From Carnobacterium divergens (GTDB lineage: Bacteria; Bacillota; Bacilli; Lactobacillales; Carnobacteriaceae), in assembly GCF_900258435.1 (NCBI RefSeq), contig NZ_LT992558.1, positions 113,581-177,580 of the forward strand: a stretch of 64,000 bases of DNA, given 5' to 3'. Numbering within the stretch: the first letter of the stretch is position 1; each line of letters opens with the position of its first letter. Below the pieces are notes generated by a model. The model did no database searches. It was not told where the DNA came from and saw only the letters and a list, made by a program, of their open reading frames with translations. Shown one piece after another: positions 44,648 to 53,788 of the stretch. Both the position numbers and the translations under genes were made by a program.

Positions 44648-47242
44648 TTGAAAAAAATATTTTTAAATATCTTATTGTACATGACTTTACTTTCGACAGC
44701 TGCTCCTCTGAGTACTATTGTACAAGCTGAGTCACCAAGTCCTACAGAACCTGTGACTGCACAAGAGCCCCTTGTCAAAAATCCACTTACAGAGTTAGAC
44801 ACACCCACTGAAAATACAGAGAATCCAATCGAACAAAAAGAAAGCTCAATTGTGTCTGAACAACGACTAGAAGAAACACATTCTACACCCAATAAACTGC
44901 CTTTGGAAAATAAGTTAGATACCATTATTCCTTCACTAAATGTCGGAAATTCTAATTTATTAAATCCATCAGCTAAATTGGAAAATTATGCTATAAATCA
45001 GTATTATGATTCAGTTACTATGGAACGTATTGATGGAGATACAACTACTCCTATAAAAAATGGCGATAAAATTGATTATTATGATCAATTTAACATTTCA
45101 TTTAATTGGTCTGTTCCAAATTCAGCTAATTTAGTGGATGGTGATGTCATAACATCAGCTCTACCTCCTGAGCTAAACCCGCTCAGAACAGGTCCACTAA
45201 ATGTTACAAATGACAAAGGTATTGTTGTTGGTTCGTGGAAAATAATAGTCGCTCCAACGGGAGAAAAAACATTAGAATTCACAGTTAACCCAGCATTTGT
45301 ATCCTTAACAAATCGATCTGGTACTATTAACTTTACAGCTCAGTTAGATTTTAGCCAAGTGCAAAATAAAAATCAGTGGATTCAATTAGCTTTTGATACA
45401 AAAGCTCAAGAAGTAATTAATTTAGATGTAAAAAAAGCGGCTTCCATTGACCCTAACGAACGTTTATATAAATTTGGGCAAGTAGATACTTCTAATCCTG
45501 AAATCGTTATTTGGAGTATTCGAGTAAATTATTCAGGTGTCAAAAGTAACCGCACAACAATAGTGGATTTACCCGTTGATCAAGAGTATATGCCGGATCG
45601 TATTTGGGCAAGTTGGGGAGAATACAATAAAGACACTGGAGAATATACTCAAATTGAACCTGTTCCAAATTCTTCAATTTATGGACGTGTCGGCGGAGGT
45701 TTCGAGATTGAATTTGGAGATATCGGAGAGGGAACAAATAGACCTTCAGGTATTATTAATGTTGCTATGAAAGCTAATGATGGCGGAACTGCAGGGAGGT
45801 ACTTCAACCGTATTCTTTCCTATTCTTCAGGTATGCAAATCCGAGATTTAACTGTCTCCACACCAAAGTCTGGTGGTGGCGGTGATGGTGATGGAAATTC
45901 AGTTCTTACGGTACGTTTGGTTGACTCTACAGATCCTTCCATCAACCTTGATGGCGGAAAGTTTTCCGTATTCGAGGATGGTAAAAGTTTAGGTGTCCAC
46001 AATGCTGTTGCTGGAGCCTTTAAAATAACTGCAAAACCTGGAAGTAAATATTCTATTCTACAATCGCAGGCCGGTACAAGAAGTGGTTATGTAGTTTATG
46101 ACCTAGACGAATCTCTTAAAGCTGTTACAATAACAGGAGATACCGAAGTGGTTTTTTCTAATACACCTCTCAAAGGTAGCATTAAGCTAACAAAAGTTGA
46201 TGCCGATGATTCATCTATTGTATTGCCTGGAGCCAAATTCGAGATAATTGACCCTATGACTAACGAAGTACTAATAGAAAACTTGGTTACCGATGAAAAC
46301 GGGGAAATTATTGTTAGTAATTTAGATCCTAGGAATTATTTATTTTCTGAAACAGAACCGCCTCCTGGTTATGAATTGAATCCTTTATATCTACCTCTAT
46401 CTCTTACAAATCAACACGTTAGCAGACCTGGTACTGAACAATTTTTTAATTTTATGAATTCTGGAAATTTTTCCAATAAAAAAGCTGCTAAAGAGATTTC
46501 CTTAATCAAAAAAGACAAAGAAAATCCAAGTACCCTCCTTCCAGATGCACATTTTGATCTTTATAAGGAAGGTGAATCTGCACCTATTAAGACAGATTTA
46601 ATTACAGATGCTAGCGGTATAATTAACGTTGCTCTAGATTATGGTGACTACTATTTCCAAGAAACAATCCCGCCTACTGGGTACGTTTTAGATGAAACGA
46701 AACAGCGCTTTACAGTGAGTTCTGCTGAGCAAACACCACTTGTTGTTTTTAATGAAAAACAACGAGTAACCATGATTGATAGTCAATTCCCAAGTGACCT
46801 AAACTTCGGAACACATTCAATTCAAAATAGTTCAGATGAAAAATGGCTTGCTACAGTAGATGGAAACCAAACCAGTAAAACCACTACTGGAACTTTAAAA
46901 GTTGACGATAACCGTACAACAACAAGTGGATGGAAATTGAAAGCCAAACAATTGGAACAGTTCAAAAATGGCGTCGCTGAATTAACAGGTGCCCACTTAC
47001 TAGTAACAGCAGGTACTGTGAATAGTACTGCAAAAGTTATTCCATCTAATGGAATTCAAGGAACTACTGCAACTTTAATTCCAAATGAAGAAAAAACCAT
47101 TTTTGGTGCAAAAGCAAATGAAGGAACAGGAATTTCGACGTTAGAACTATCTAAATTTGAATTAAGTGTCCCTAAAACTGCCACTAAAAAAGTTGCGAAA
47201 TACTCTAGTTCAATTGTTTGGACATTATCAGATACACCTTAG
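44648..47242 (+). CDS. multidomain CnaB-WxL surface adhesin
   Basis: An 864-residue exported protein starting with TTG at 44648, 8 bases after AAAGGAGA. Signal peptide 1-27; Pro/Glu/Thr-rich spacer 28-95; adhesin-type beta domains about 110-405 (ISFNWSV, VIWSIRVNYSG); Gly/Asp linker 408-417; three CnaB/SpaA domains at about 418-505, 510-604 and 615-702; WxL domain about 706-864 with GWKLKAKQ and IVWTLSDTP. CnaB2 (Lys516, Glu568, Asn604) and CnaB3 (Lys621, Glu672, Asn702) keep residues for isopeptide bonds, but CnaB1 has Leu424 and Gln472 instead. The C-terminus closely parallels the small WxL protein. It probably displays an adhesive head held by its WxL tail. Confidence 0.92.
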   Translation: MKKIFLNILLYMTLLSTAAPLSTIVQAESPSPTEPVTAQEPLVKNPLTELDTPTENTENPIEQKESSIVSEQRLEETHSTPNKLPLENKLDTIIPSLNVGNSNLLNPSAKLENYAINQYYDSVTMERIDGDTTTPIKNGDKIDYYDQFNISFNWSVPNSANLVDGDVITSALPPELNPLRTGPLNVTNDKGIVVGSWKIIVAPTGEKTLEFTVNPAFVSLTNRSGTINFTAQLDFSQVQNKNQWIQLAFDTKAQEVINLDVKKAASIDPNERLYKFGQVDTSNPEIVIWSIRVNYSGVKSNRTTIVDLPVDQEYMPDRIWASWGEYNKDTGEYTQIEPVPNSSIYGRVGGGFEIEFGDIGEGTNRPSGIINVAMKANDGGTAGRYFNRILSYSSGMQIRDLTVSTPKSGGGGDGDGNSVLTVRLVDSTDPSINLDGGKFSVFEDGKSLGVHNAVAGAFKITAKPGSKYSILQSQAGTRSGYVVYDLDESLKAVTITGDTEVVFSNTPLKGSIKLTKVDADDSSIVLPGAKFEIIDPMTNEVLIENLVTDENGEIIVSNLDPRNYLFSETEPPPGYELNPLYLPLSLTNQHVSRPGTEQFFNFMNSGNFSNKKAAKEISLIKKDKENPSTLLPDAHFDLYKEGESAPIKTDLITDASGIINVALDYGDYYFQETIPPTGYVLDETKQRFTVSSAEQTPLVVFNEKQRVTMIDSQFPSDLNFGTHSIQNSSDEKWLATVDGNQTSKTTTGTLKVDDNRTTTSGWKLKAKQLEQFKNGVAELTGAHLLVTAGTVNSTAKVIPSNGIQGTTATLIPNEEKTIFGAKANEGTGISTLELSKFELSVPKTATKKVAKYSSSIVWTLSDTP

Positions 47243-47259
47243 TGAGAAAGGAGAACTAA

Positions 47260-47622
47260 ATGAAAAATAAGAAACTAATCTTCATTGTGTCGCTACTTTC
47301 AATTTGTATAGGTCTTAGTATTCCAACACAAGTTCTGGCAGATGATACAGTTCATGAAACAAGTGGAACCGTTGAGTTCTACTATTCAGATTCATCCTCC
47401 GTAGTACCGCCAATCAAAGAAAAACCTCAAGATCCTATTGAGAAACCAGTACCACCAATCAAAGAACCGAACCTTAACAAACTTCCTCAAACAGGTGAGG
47501 AAAAATTAGCTCTTTACTTTAAGATTGGTGTACTAAGTGCTATTGTTGGTCTACTTGTTTTATATAAAACAAAAAAAAAATTAAATGTAGTGATTTTCAA
47601 TAGATACTATCCTAAACCTTAG
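47260..47622 (+). CDS. small LPQTG-anchored WxL-locus protein
   Basis: A 120-residue protein with a signal peptide (1-28), a short SGTVEFYYSD segment, a Pro/Lys/Glu repeat spacer (PPIKEKPQDPIEKPVPPIKEP), the sortase motif LPQTG at residues 75-79 and a hydrophobic helix. The charged tail is longer than usual (KTKKKLNVVIFNRYYPKP). It should be covalently attached to the wall by sortase A. Small LPXTG proteins of this kind accompany DUF916 and WxL genes in other Lactobacillales. AAAGGAG precedes the ATG. A sortase gene is not in the window. Confidence 0.9.
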   Translation: MKNKKLIFIVSLLSICIGLSIPTQVLADDTVHETSGTVEFYYSDSSSVVPPIKEKPQDPIEKPVPPIKEPNLNKLPQTGEEKLALYFKIGVLSAIVGLLVLYKTKKKLNVVIFNRYYPKP

Positions 47623-47673
47623 TAAAGTAGCCAATCATTTTTAGCTACGTTAAAAGAATGTAGGAGGTAGCTG

Positions 47674-47880
47674 ATGACTATTGAACAGTATTGGAACGAT
47701 GTTACCATTTATTATGTTGTATTTCAAACTCATAGCGACTTTGAAATCAGTAAAACGTTAGTTTTTCCAACAGAATGGTCACACGAAAAAGTCAAAGTTA
47801 GCATTTCGAATTGCTTCAATAATGTAAAAAAAATTTTAGTTATTGAAGAAGATGCAGAAGGGCTGGCTTTGAAACTATAG
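47674..47880 (+). CDS. small orphan protein at the end of the WxL operon
   Basis: A 68-residue soluble acidic protein with a strong TAGGAGG ribosome site. No family recognised. It shows a pattern W-x-D...IY...F...K...P...K...DE/ED...AL-x-L that is also seen in the 75-residue protein at 58.9 kb, so the two may be distant paralogues. It lacks a signal peptide, unlike its neighbours, and would act in the cytoplasm. Confidence 0.65.
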   Translation: MTIEQYWNDVTIYYVVFQTHSDFEISKTLVFPTEWSHEKVKVSISNCFNNVKKILVIEEDAEGLALKL

Positions 47881-47887
47881 TTATTTC

Positions 47888-47932
47888 AAAAAAAGGGAAT
47901 GTTGACTGACAGTCAACATTCCCTTTTTCAAT
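47888..47932. terminator. bidirectional terminator between the WxL operon and hpt
   Basis: AAAGGGAATGTTGACT pairs with AGTCAACATTCCCTTT, with flanking A- and T-runs. Confidence 0.95.
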
Positions 47933-47936
47933 TTAA

Positions 47937-48473
47937 TTATTCGTAAACTTCGCGTTTTACAATTCCGATATAAGGTAAATTACGATATTTTTCAGCATAA
48001 TCAATCCCGTACCCTACAACAAATTCATTCGGTACTGGAAATCCGACATAATCTGCAGTAATATCCACAACTCGACCTTCTGGTTTATCAAGTAATGTCA
48101 CTAATTTTACAGAATTTGCTTTGCGGTACTTAAATAGATTAACTAAATATTCAAGCGTACGCCCGCTATCAATAATGTCTTCCACTATTAAAATATCGCG
48201 TCCTTCAGCATTCGTGCTTAAATCTTTTATAATCTTTACCTCGCCTGTAGAAACAGTTGCATTTCCATAGCTGGAAACATCCATAAAATCTAATTCCACA
48301 TCAATATCCATTTCCTTCACTAAATCAGTAATAAAGAAAATTGCACCTTTTAAAATTCCAACGACCAAAGGATTTTTCCCTTCATAGTCTTTTGATAATT
48401 GTTTTCCTAATTCAGCGGCTTTTGCTCGTAGTTCTTGCTCCGAGTAAAGAATCTCTTGAATATCTTTATGCAT
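47937..48473 (-). CDS. hpt: hypoxanthine phosphoribosyltransferase
   Basis: A 178-residue purine salvage enzyme of normal length. The PRPP-binding motif is [13 protein letters not shown] (about residues 94-106), and the N-terminal [12 protein letters not shown] and C-terminal [18 protein letters not shown] are diagnostic. It converts hypoxanthine and guanine to IMP and GMP. In many Firmicutes hpt sits beside tilS and ftsH; here it is alone beside the men genes. Confidence 0.96.
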   Translation of the reverse strand: MHKDIQEILYSEQELRAKAAELGKQLSKDYEGKNPLVVGILKGAIFFITDLVKEMDIDVELDFMDVSSYGNATVSTGEVKIIKDLSTNAEGRDILIVEDIIDSGRTLEYLVNLFKYRKANSVKLVTLLDKPEGRVVDITADYVGFPVPNEFVVGYGIDYAEKYRNLPYIGIVKREVYE

Positions 48474-48557
48474 TTGATTGGTAAACTCCTTTAAGTTTTC
48501 TCAATTTGGTTAAAACAGTACGTCTTGCATTTTAGCAGTTTCCACGGAAAGAAACAA

Positions 48558-49676
48558 TCACTTATCACTTAAAAATAATGTTTCTTTTTGAATTAAAAAC
48601 TTATCTACTTGTTCAAAATTGATAGCCACACCTATTCCAAATCCCTGTGGTACTGACATTGTTCCTTCCTTAAATGAAAAATCAGTCGTAACAATATCTG
48701 ATTCAAAATAACGACTCGTCTGTGAAATATCTCCCGGAAAACGAAATTCTGTACGAGATGCCAAAGCTAAGTTATGCGCTCTTCCGACACCTGCCTCTAA
48801 CATCCCCCCGCACCAGACTAATACATCTTCTTGTTCACAATACGAAATAATCTCTAATGCTTCCGTTAAACCACCGACTCTTGAAAATTTCAAATTAATC
48901 GCCCTACAACTGCCTAAATTTACTGCCAATTGTACATCAGACAATGAGCGAATATTTTCATCAAGACAAATCCTCGTTTGAACTTGATTCTGCAACCAAG
49001 CGTGATCTAAGAAATCTCGGACGCCAAAAGGTTGTTCAATCATGGCTAACTGATAGCGGTCCAATTCCTTTATCAATTTAATATCGGACCTCGTATATGC
49101 TGAATTGGCATCTGCCATTAATGTTAAATTTGGGTATCTTTCGCGAATAGCTTGAATGGGTTCTTTATCGAATCCTGGTTTAATTTTCAATTTCACTCGC
49201 GTATAGCCTGCATCTACATATTTTGAAACAAGTTCTAACAGTGTGTCTGTATTTTCTTGAATTCCAATACTTACGCCGACATCAATTATTTGACGACTTC
49301 CTCCAAGTAAACTTGCTAAAGAACGGTGTTTACATTTTCCATATAAATCCCAAATAGCTGATTCAATGGCTGCCTTTGCCATTTCATTTCCTCTAATGCT
49401 TGAAAACCGTTCTTTTATTTCACATGGATGTTGAATGTCCTCACCTTTTAACAACGGAAGCAAATGATGTTTTAAAATCAGATAAGCGGTCTCACTCGTT
49501 TCTTCTGTATAATCAGGTACTGCAAAAGCTTCCAGCTCTCCGTAACCTTTTTGACCATTCTCCTCAACTACTTCCACCAAATAAAGTGGCTTTTCCTTCA
49601 TCACTCCATAACTCGTAACAAATGGTGTCACTAAAGGCATAGCTAACTGATACAGGTTTACTTGGCTAAGTTTCAT
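48558..49676 (-). CDS. menC: o-succinylbenzoate synthase
   Basis: An enolase-superfamily enzyme; with ATG 49676 as start (8 bases after AAGG) it has 372 residues. A GTG at 49685 would lie within the ribosome site. The catalytic features are VKLKIKPG (the KxK pair, about residue 160), LMADANSA, CLDEN and INLKFSRVGG, and a final GGMLEAGVGR. It dehydrates SHCHC to o-succinylbenzoate in menaquinone synthesis. Some members also racemise N-acyl amino acids, but the men neighbours support MenC. Last of menFDHC here. Confidence 0.93.
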   Translation of the reverse strand: MKLSQVNLYQLAMPLVTPFVTSYGVMKEKPLYLVEVVEENGQKGYGELEAFAVPDYTEETSETAYLILKHHLLPLLKGEDIQHPCEIKERFSSIRGNEMAKAAIESAIWDLYGKCKHRSLASLLGGSRQIIDVGVSIGIQENTDTLLELVSKYVDAGYTRVKLKIKPGFDKEPIQAIRERYPNLTLMADANSAYTRSDIKLIKELDRYQLAMIEQPFGVRDFLDHAWLQNQVQTRICLDENIRSLSDVQLAVNLGSCRAINLKFSRVGGLTEALEIISYCEQEDVLVWCGGMLEAGVGRAHNLALASRTEFRFPGDISQTSRYFESDIVTTDFSFKEGTMSVPQGFGIGVAINFEQVDKFLIQKETLFLSDK

Positions 49677-49681
49677 AGGTC

Positions 49682-50494
49682 TCACCTTCTATTGTCTAAG
49701 TTTTTTAATGCTCCAGAAAATTCTGCTGGCGCTTCTAGATGAATGGCATGACCTACTTCAGAAAAGGTAATAATGGATCCCTTTTTTAAGTGGGGGTTTA
49801 TTTGAGCTGCAAGTTGACAAAATTTAGTATCTAGTGCTCCTACAAAAAGAAAAACAGGACAACTGATAGTAGATAATTGATTCCAATAACTAGGCTGACT
49901 TCCTGTTCCCATACCAAGCAAACTTTTTTGCAGCCCTTCTTCATCTTGACTAAGGCGTTCTTTGCGAATCGCTTCTTGTGTAGCAATAGGCAATTTTTTT
50001 TGAGATGAAAATAAGGCGAGATTTTCCCAATCATTTACAAATGAGACAAGACCTTTTCCCATGACTTTATCGGCTAATGCTTGATCTTGAAGTTGACGTA
50101 GTTGTTGCTCTTCTTGCGTTTTCAATCCCGGTGAACTACTTTCTAAAACCAATTTCTCTACTCTTTCTGGATAATATACCGTAAAGGCTAATGCCAATCG
50201 TCCTCCCATTGAATAACCGAGTAGTGCTACTTTTGGAATCCCTAGTTGATCTAATAAGTCTGCTAAATCCTTACATTGCTCCTCAATTGCATAGCGAGAA
50301 AGGTCCGCTTGACTCGTTGTATTGCCATGACCCAATAAATCAAGCGTCAAAACCGAGTCTTCTTCTAAGACTGGCAGGATTTGACGAAAAGTGTTCTTCG
50401 TCCCTGTAAATCCATGTAGCAACAACCAGGTTGTCTTTGACTGTCCTTGGGAAAGAACATAGTCATAGCTCAGCCCTCTTAGCTTAATTTTCAT
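49682..50494 (-). CDS. menH: SHCHC synthase (alpha/beta hydrolase)
   Basis: Alpha/beta-hydrolase with the oxyanion motif LLHGFTG, nucleophile GYSMGGR and catalytic VGHAIH near the end. ATG 50494 has AAGGA at 8-base spacing and gives 270 residues; ATG 50500 is too near the ribosome site. It removes pyruvate from SEPHCHC to give SHCHC. The start lies inside menD and the menC ribosome site lies in its end, so the three genes are translationally coupled. Confidence 0.9.
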   Translation of the reverse strand: MKIKLRGLSYDYVLSQGQSKTTWLLLHGFTGTKNTFRQILPVLEEDSVLTLDLLGHGNTTSQADLSRYAIEEQCKDLADLLDQLGIPKVALLGYSMGGRLALAFTVYYPERVEKLVLESSSPGLKTQEEQQLRQLQDQALADKVMGKGLVSFVNDWENLALFSSQKKLPIATQEAIRKERLSQDEEGLQKSLLGMGTGSQPSYWNQLSTISCPVFLFVGALDTKFCQLAAQINPHLKKGSIITFSEVGHAIHLEAPAEFSGALKNLDNRR

Positions 50495-52229
50495 AACCAT
50501 GATCCTTTAAGGCTTTTGCCACTGCTTGATAAAGCTCACGATGGCTTGCTACATTTTCATAACGATTGGTTTTGATTTCAATAATATCTAATCCTTTATG
50601 AAAACTAGCTAAATCCATTGCTTCATGAAATTCTTCTTGTGTTTTAGGCGCTTGGTAATGACCTTGGTACAATTCTGCAATCGTTTCAAAATTCAAAGCT
50701 AGTTCCGTTCCAAAAAGTGTCTCAAAATGTTTTGGTAACGTTGCTTGCGGTAAAAATGAAAAAATGCCGCCACCGCTATTATTGACTAGAATAATCGTTA
50801 CATTTAAGCCATATTTTTGAGCCATTGCCAAACCATTCATATCATGATAAAAAGATAAGTCTCCAATTACCAAATACATAGGCTGAATCACGGTTCCACT
50901 ACCTAAGGCACTCGAGATGACTCCGTCAATTCCATTAGCTCCACGATTAGCTAATAATTTGATTGATTTATTTGTTTTGTTAAAGAAGGTATCCACATCT
51001 CGAATTGGCATACTGTTTCCAATAAACAATCCTGATTTTGTTGGTAAATATTCTCTAACCCAGCGAATCAATTGTCCCTCATTTGCTTCTGTTAAGGTGG
51101 TCAAATACTCGTTCACAACCGTTTCTGTTGCCTTATTAACATGTTGCCAACTTTGCAACCAATCTGAACTAGTTGCTTTTTTAAAGTCTTTTGCTAAAGC
51201 ATCTACTAAAAAGCGTTCATCACAGTGAATGATATCCGTTGCTTGCTTCGTTGGATCTTTCCACTCATTACCAGAATCCACCAAGTAATACAAACTATCT
51301 TCAAATTGTTCAATCCATTTCATTAAAGATTTAGAAACGGGCATTGCTCCAAAGCGAATAATGACTTCTGGAATCAACTCCGTCACTAAATCTTGCTCTC
51401 TTAAAAAGGTGTCGTATTGGTCAATAACCGTGTTGTCAGTATCGCCATATGTTCTTAATCCTGACAACGGATCTGCTAAAATGGGCCATTTGATTTGCTT
51501 GGCAAACGCCGCAAGTGGTTCGGCAAATTCTTTCTTACTATTTGGTCCTACAATAATCATTCCCTTTTTACCTTCACAACTAGCAATAATTTGTTGAATA
51601 AGTTCTGGTTGAATCACTTGATGCGCGTAATAAATATGGGTATGACGAATTGCCTTTTCTTGTGTGAATGGAGAAGGGTCTAAAATTGGAACAAGTGGTT
51701 CTCTTAATGGAAAGTTCAAATGAACGGGACCACGTGGCGCTGTCATCGCAATATCAACTGCTTTGCTCCCTTGCCATTTTGCATAGCGTAGCATTTCGAC
51801 TGAGTTTTCTGGGAGTGCCATATCCGTAAAATATTTCACATGAGTACTGTATAAGTGAACCTGATCCATTGCTTGAGGAGCGCCGACATTTCGTAGTTCG
51901 TGAGGTCGGTCCGCAGTTAATACTAATAAAGGAATCCCTGACAATTTTGCTTCTGCTACTGCTGGCATATAATTAGCTGCTGCTGTCCCTGATGTACACA
52001 ATAAAACGACGGGGCGTTTCCCTGCTTTAGCAATCCCTAACGCAAAAAAACCTGCTGAACGTTCATCGACGTCAACATAAATTTTTAAAGCTGGATGCTC
52101 TGCCATCAAAATAGCCAACGGAGTAGAACGTGAACCGGGGCTAATTATGGCTTCTTTGACGCCTGCTTGAATCAATTCTTCAATAAATGTCGCTAAATAA
52201 TCGGTCATTGCTACTTGGTAGTTACTCAT
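50484..52229 (-). CDS. menD: SEPHCHC synthase
   Basis: A 581-residue ThDP-dependent enzyme of full length. The N-terminal EAIISPGSRSTPLA and the ThDP-binding GDLSFYHDMNGLA...NNSGGGIF block at about 455-490 are typical of MenD. It condenses 2-oxoglutarate with isochorismate in menaquinone synthesis. AGGAGG precedes the ATG. It overlaps menF by 8 bases and menH by about 11. Confidence 0.96.
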   Translation of the reverse strand: MSNYQVAMTDYLATFIEELIQAGVKEAIISPGSRSTPLAILMAEHPALKIYVDVDERSAGFFALGIAKAGKRPVVLLCTSGTAAANYMPAVAEAKLSGIPLLVLTADRPHELRNVGAPQAMDQVHLYSTHVKYFTDMALPENSVEMLRYAKWQGSKAVDIAMTAPRGPVHLNFPLREPLVPILDPSPFTQEKAIRHTHIYYAHQVIQPELIQQIIASCEGKKGMIIVGPNSKKEFAEPLAAFAKQIKWPILADPLSGLRTYGDTDNTVIDQYDTFLREQDLVTELIPEVIIRFGAMPVSKSLMKWIEQFEDSLYYLVDSGNEWKDPTKQATDIIHCDERFLVDALAKDFKKATSSDWLQSWQHVNKATETVVNEYLTTLTEANEGQLIRWVREYLPTKSGLFIGNSMPIRDVDTFFNKTNKSIKLLANRGANGIDGVISSALGSGTVIQPMYLVIGDLSFYHDMNGLAMAQKYGLNVTIILVNNSGGGIFSFLPQATLPKHFETLFGTELALNFETIAELYQGHYQAPKTQEEFHEAMDLASFHKGLDIIEIKTNRYENVASHRELYQAVAKALKDHGYEN

Positions 52230-53613
52230 GATCTAATCCTCCTAAAGCTCTTAACATCGGTTGAAATTTTATTCTTGTTTCAATTAATTCTTCTGCTGAT
52301 TTTGAACCGGCTACTAAGCCACAACCTGCAAATAATATACTTTGCTTTTCCATTAGTAAGGCTGAACGAATCGCTACAGCAAATTCTCCCTCGTCATCTT
52401 GGTTTAGCCAACCAATTGGTGCTCCATAAAACCCACGATGATAAGGCTCCTTTTCACGAATAACTGCTAACGCCTCGTTTCTTGGCAAACCACCTAATGC
52501 TGGTGTTGGATGCATGGCCTTAACTGCCATTAGAAATGGAACAGTCGCCTGTCTTTTTCCTTCAACTGTCACAAATAAATGCTGAATATCTCGATTTTTT
52601 AAAAGTGTTGGATTTCCAGAAACATTCAAATCCATCGTCAATGTTCGTAGCGTTTCAGAAATCATTTCAACAACTAAATGGTGTTCATGTGTATTTTTAT
52701 GATCCTTCAATAATGCCTCTCCAATGACTTGATCTTCTGCTTTCGTTTTCCCTCTTGGGGCAGATCCAGCTACACATGCTGAATAATAATGCTGATTCTC
52801 TGCTGCAAGTAATTGTTCTGGCGTTGCACCAATAAAAGCTTTCTCTTTATTTTCTAAAACAAAAAAATAACTATTTTGTTGCGTCATCATCAGCCGCTCT
52901 AAAACATCTTCAACGTCTACAACTGAATCGTGTTCAACCAATAATTGCCTTGATAATACCACTTTTTGTAACGTCGTGGATTGTTTAATCAATTTAACTG
53001 TTTCGTCAACGGCTTGTATCCATTCTGTTGTTGCTAATTCAGTTTTGTTAGTAACAACTGCTTTGGCTGCTTTAGGTACTATTTGTTCTTCAAGAAGTTC
53101 TTCCCATTTCCCAAAAAATTCGTTAGCCTTCTGATGTAAGTCTGTTTGAGAATCTACGTAAAAATTAATAGTTAAGAAGGTTTCTTCTGAAAGTACAGTT
53201 ACTAAATACGTTGGCAAATAAAAAAATGCCGATTGAAAATCTTGCCATTCTTTAGATTCTCCACGTTCAGGGTCGAAGTCAAAGCCACCAAATAAAAGGG
53301 CACCCGTTGCGCGCCTTTTTTGATTCGTTGCCGTTTGTTTTTTTAATTGCTGATTAAATTCGTGGACATCTTGATAACTCGTTATTCCTTTATTTGAGCA
53401 AAATTGATTTGTACTTCCTAATCCCACTAGCGTTACCTTTTTTGAAGGATTTTGCCAAAAAAAGCGTTTTGTTGAATATACTCCTTTTCCTTGTTTAAAA
53501 ATCATCAATGGGTTCAACGACTCTATTTTTGTTACCCAGCTGACTAAAACTTTTTCTTGTTTGGTTAATAATTCTTCTACTTGCGCTACTAGACCCACTG
53601 GTAATTCTACCAT
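52222..53613 (-). CDS. menF: isochorismate synthase
   Basis: Chorismate-binding enzyme. I use ATG 53613 (463 residues), 9 bases after AAGGAG; the frame is open to 53643. The conserved C-terminal half shows FIGATPEQLL, ACVAGSAPRG, HEHHLVVEMI, HPTPALGGLPR and FYGAPIGW...EFAVAIRSAL, which contain the metal and substrate residues. It converts chorismate to isochorismate. It is the first gene of a four-gene men operon; menB, menE and menA are not in the window. Confidence 0.95.
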   Translation of the reverse strand: MVELPVGLVAQVEELLTKQEKVLVSWVTKIESLNPLMIFKQGKGVYSTKRFFWQNPSKKVTLVGLGSTNQFCSNKGITSYQDVHEFNQQLKKQTATNQKRRATGALLFGGFDFDPERGESKEWQDFQSAFFYLPTYLVTVLSEETFLTINFYVDSQTDLHQKANEFFGKWEELLEEQIVPKAAKAVVTNKTELATTEWIQAVDETVKLIKQSTTLQKVVLSRQLLVEHDSVVDVEDVLERLMMTQQNSYFFVLENKEKAFIGATPEQLLAAENQHYYSACVAGSAPRGKTKAEDQVIGEALLKDHKNTHEHHLVVEMISETLRTLTMDLNVSGNPTLLKNRDIQHLFVTVEGKRQATVPFLMAVKAMHPTPALGGLPRNEALAVIREKEPYHRGFYGAPIGWLNQDDEGEFAVAIRSALLMEKQSILFAGCGLVAGSKSAEELIETRIKFQPMLRALGGLDHE

Positions 53614-53736
53614 TTTGATTCGCTCCTTAATTCTCTTAATCACTTCTTAGTATAACAAAAACCAAACAAAAATACAGATTCATTGATTGAATAATAGGGA
53701 AATTTAATCGTTTTATTGGCTGCTTCTGCTTATTAA

Positions 53737-53780
53737 AAACGAAACCCCAAATTCAATGAAAATGAACTTGGGGTTTTGAT
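53737..53780 (-). terminator. terminator after the AhpF-like gene
   Basis: AAACCCCAA pairs with TTGGGGTTT with additional TTCA/TGAA pairing inside, giving a long stem 3' of the reductase gene. Confidence 0.9.
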
Positions 53781-53788
53781 TGTTTATT

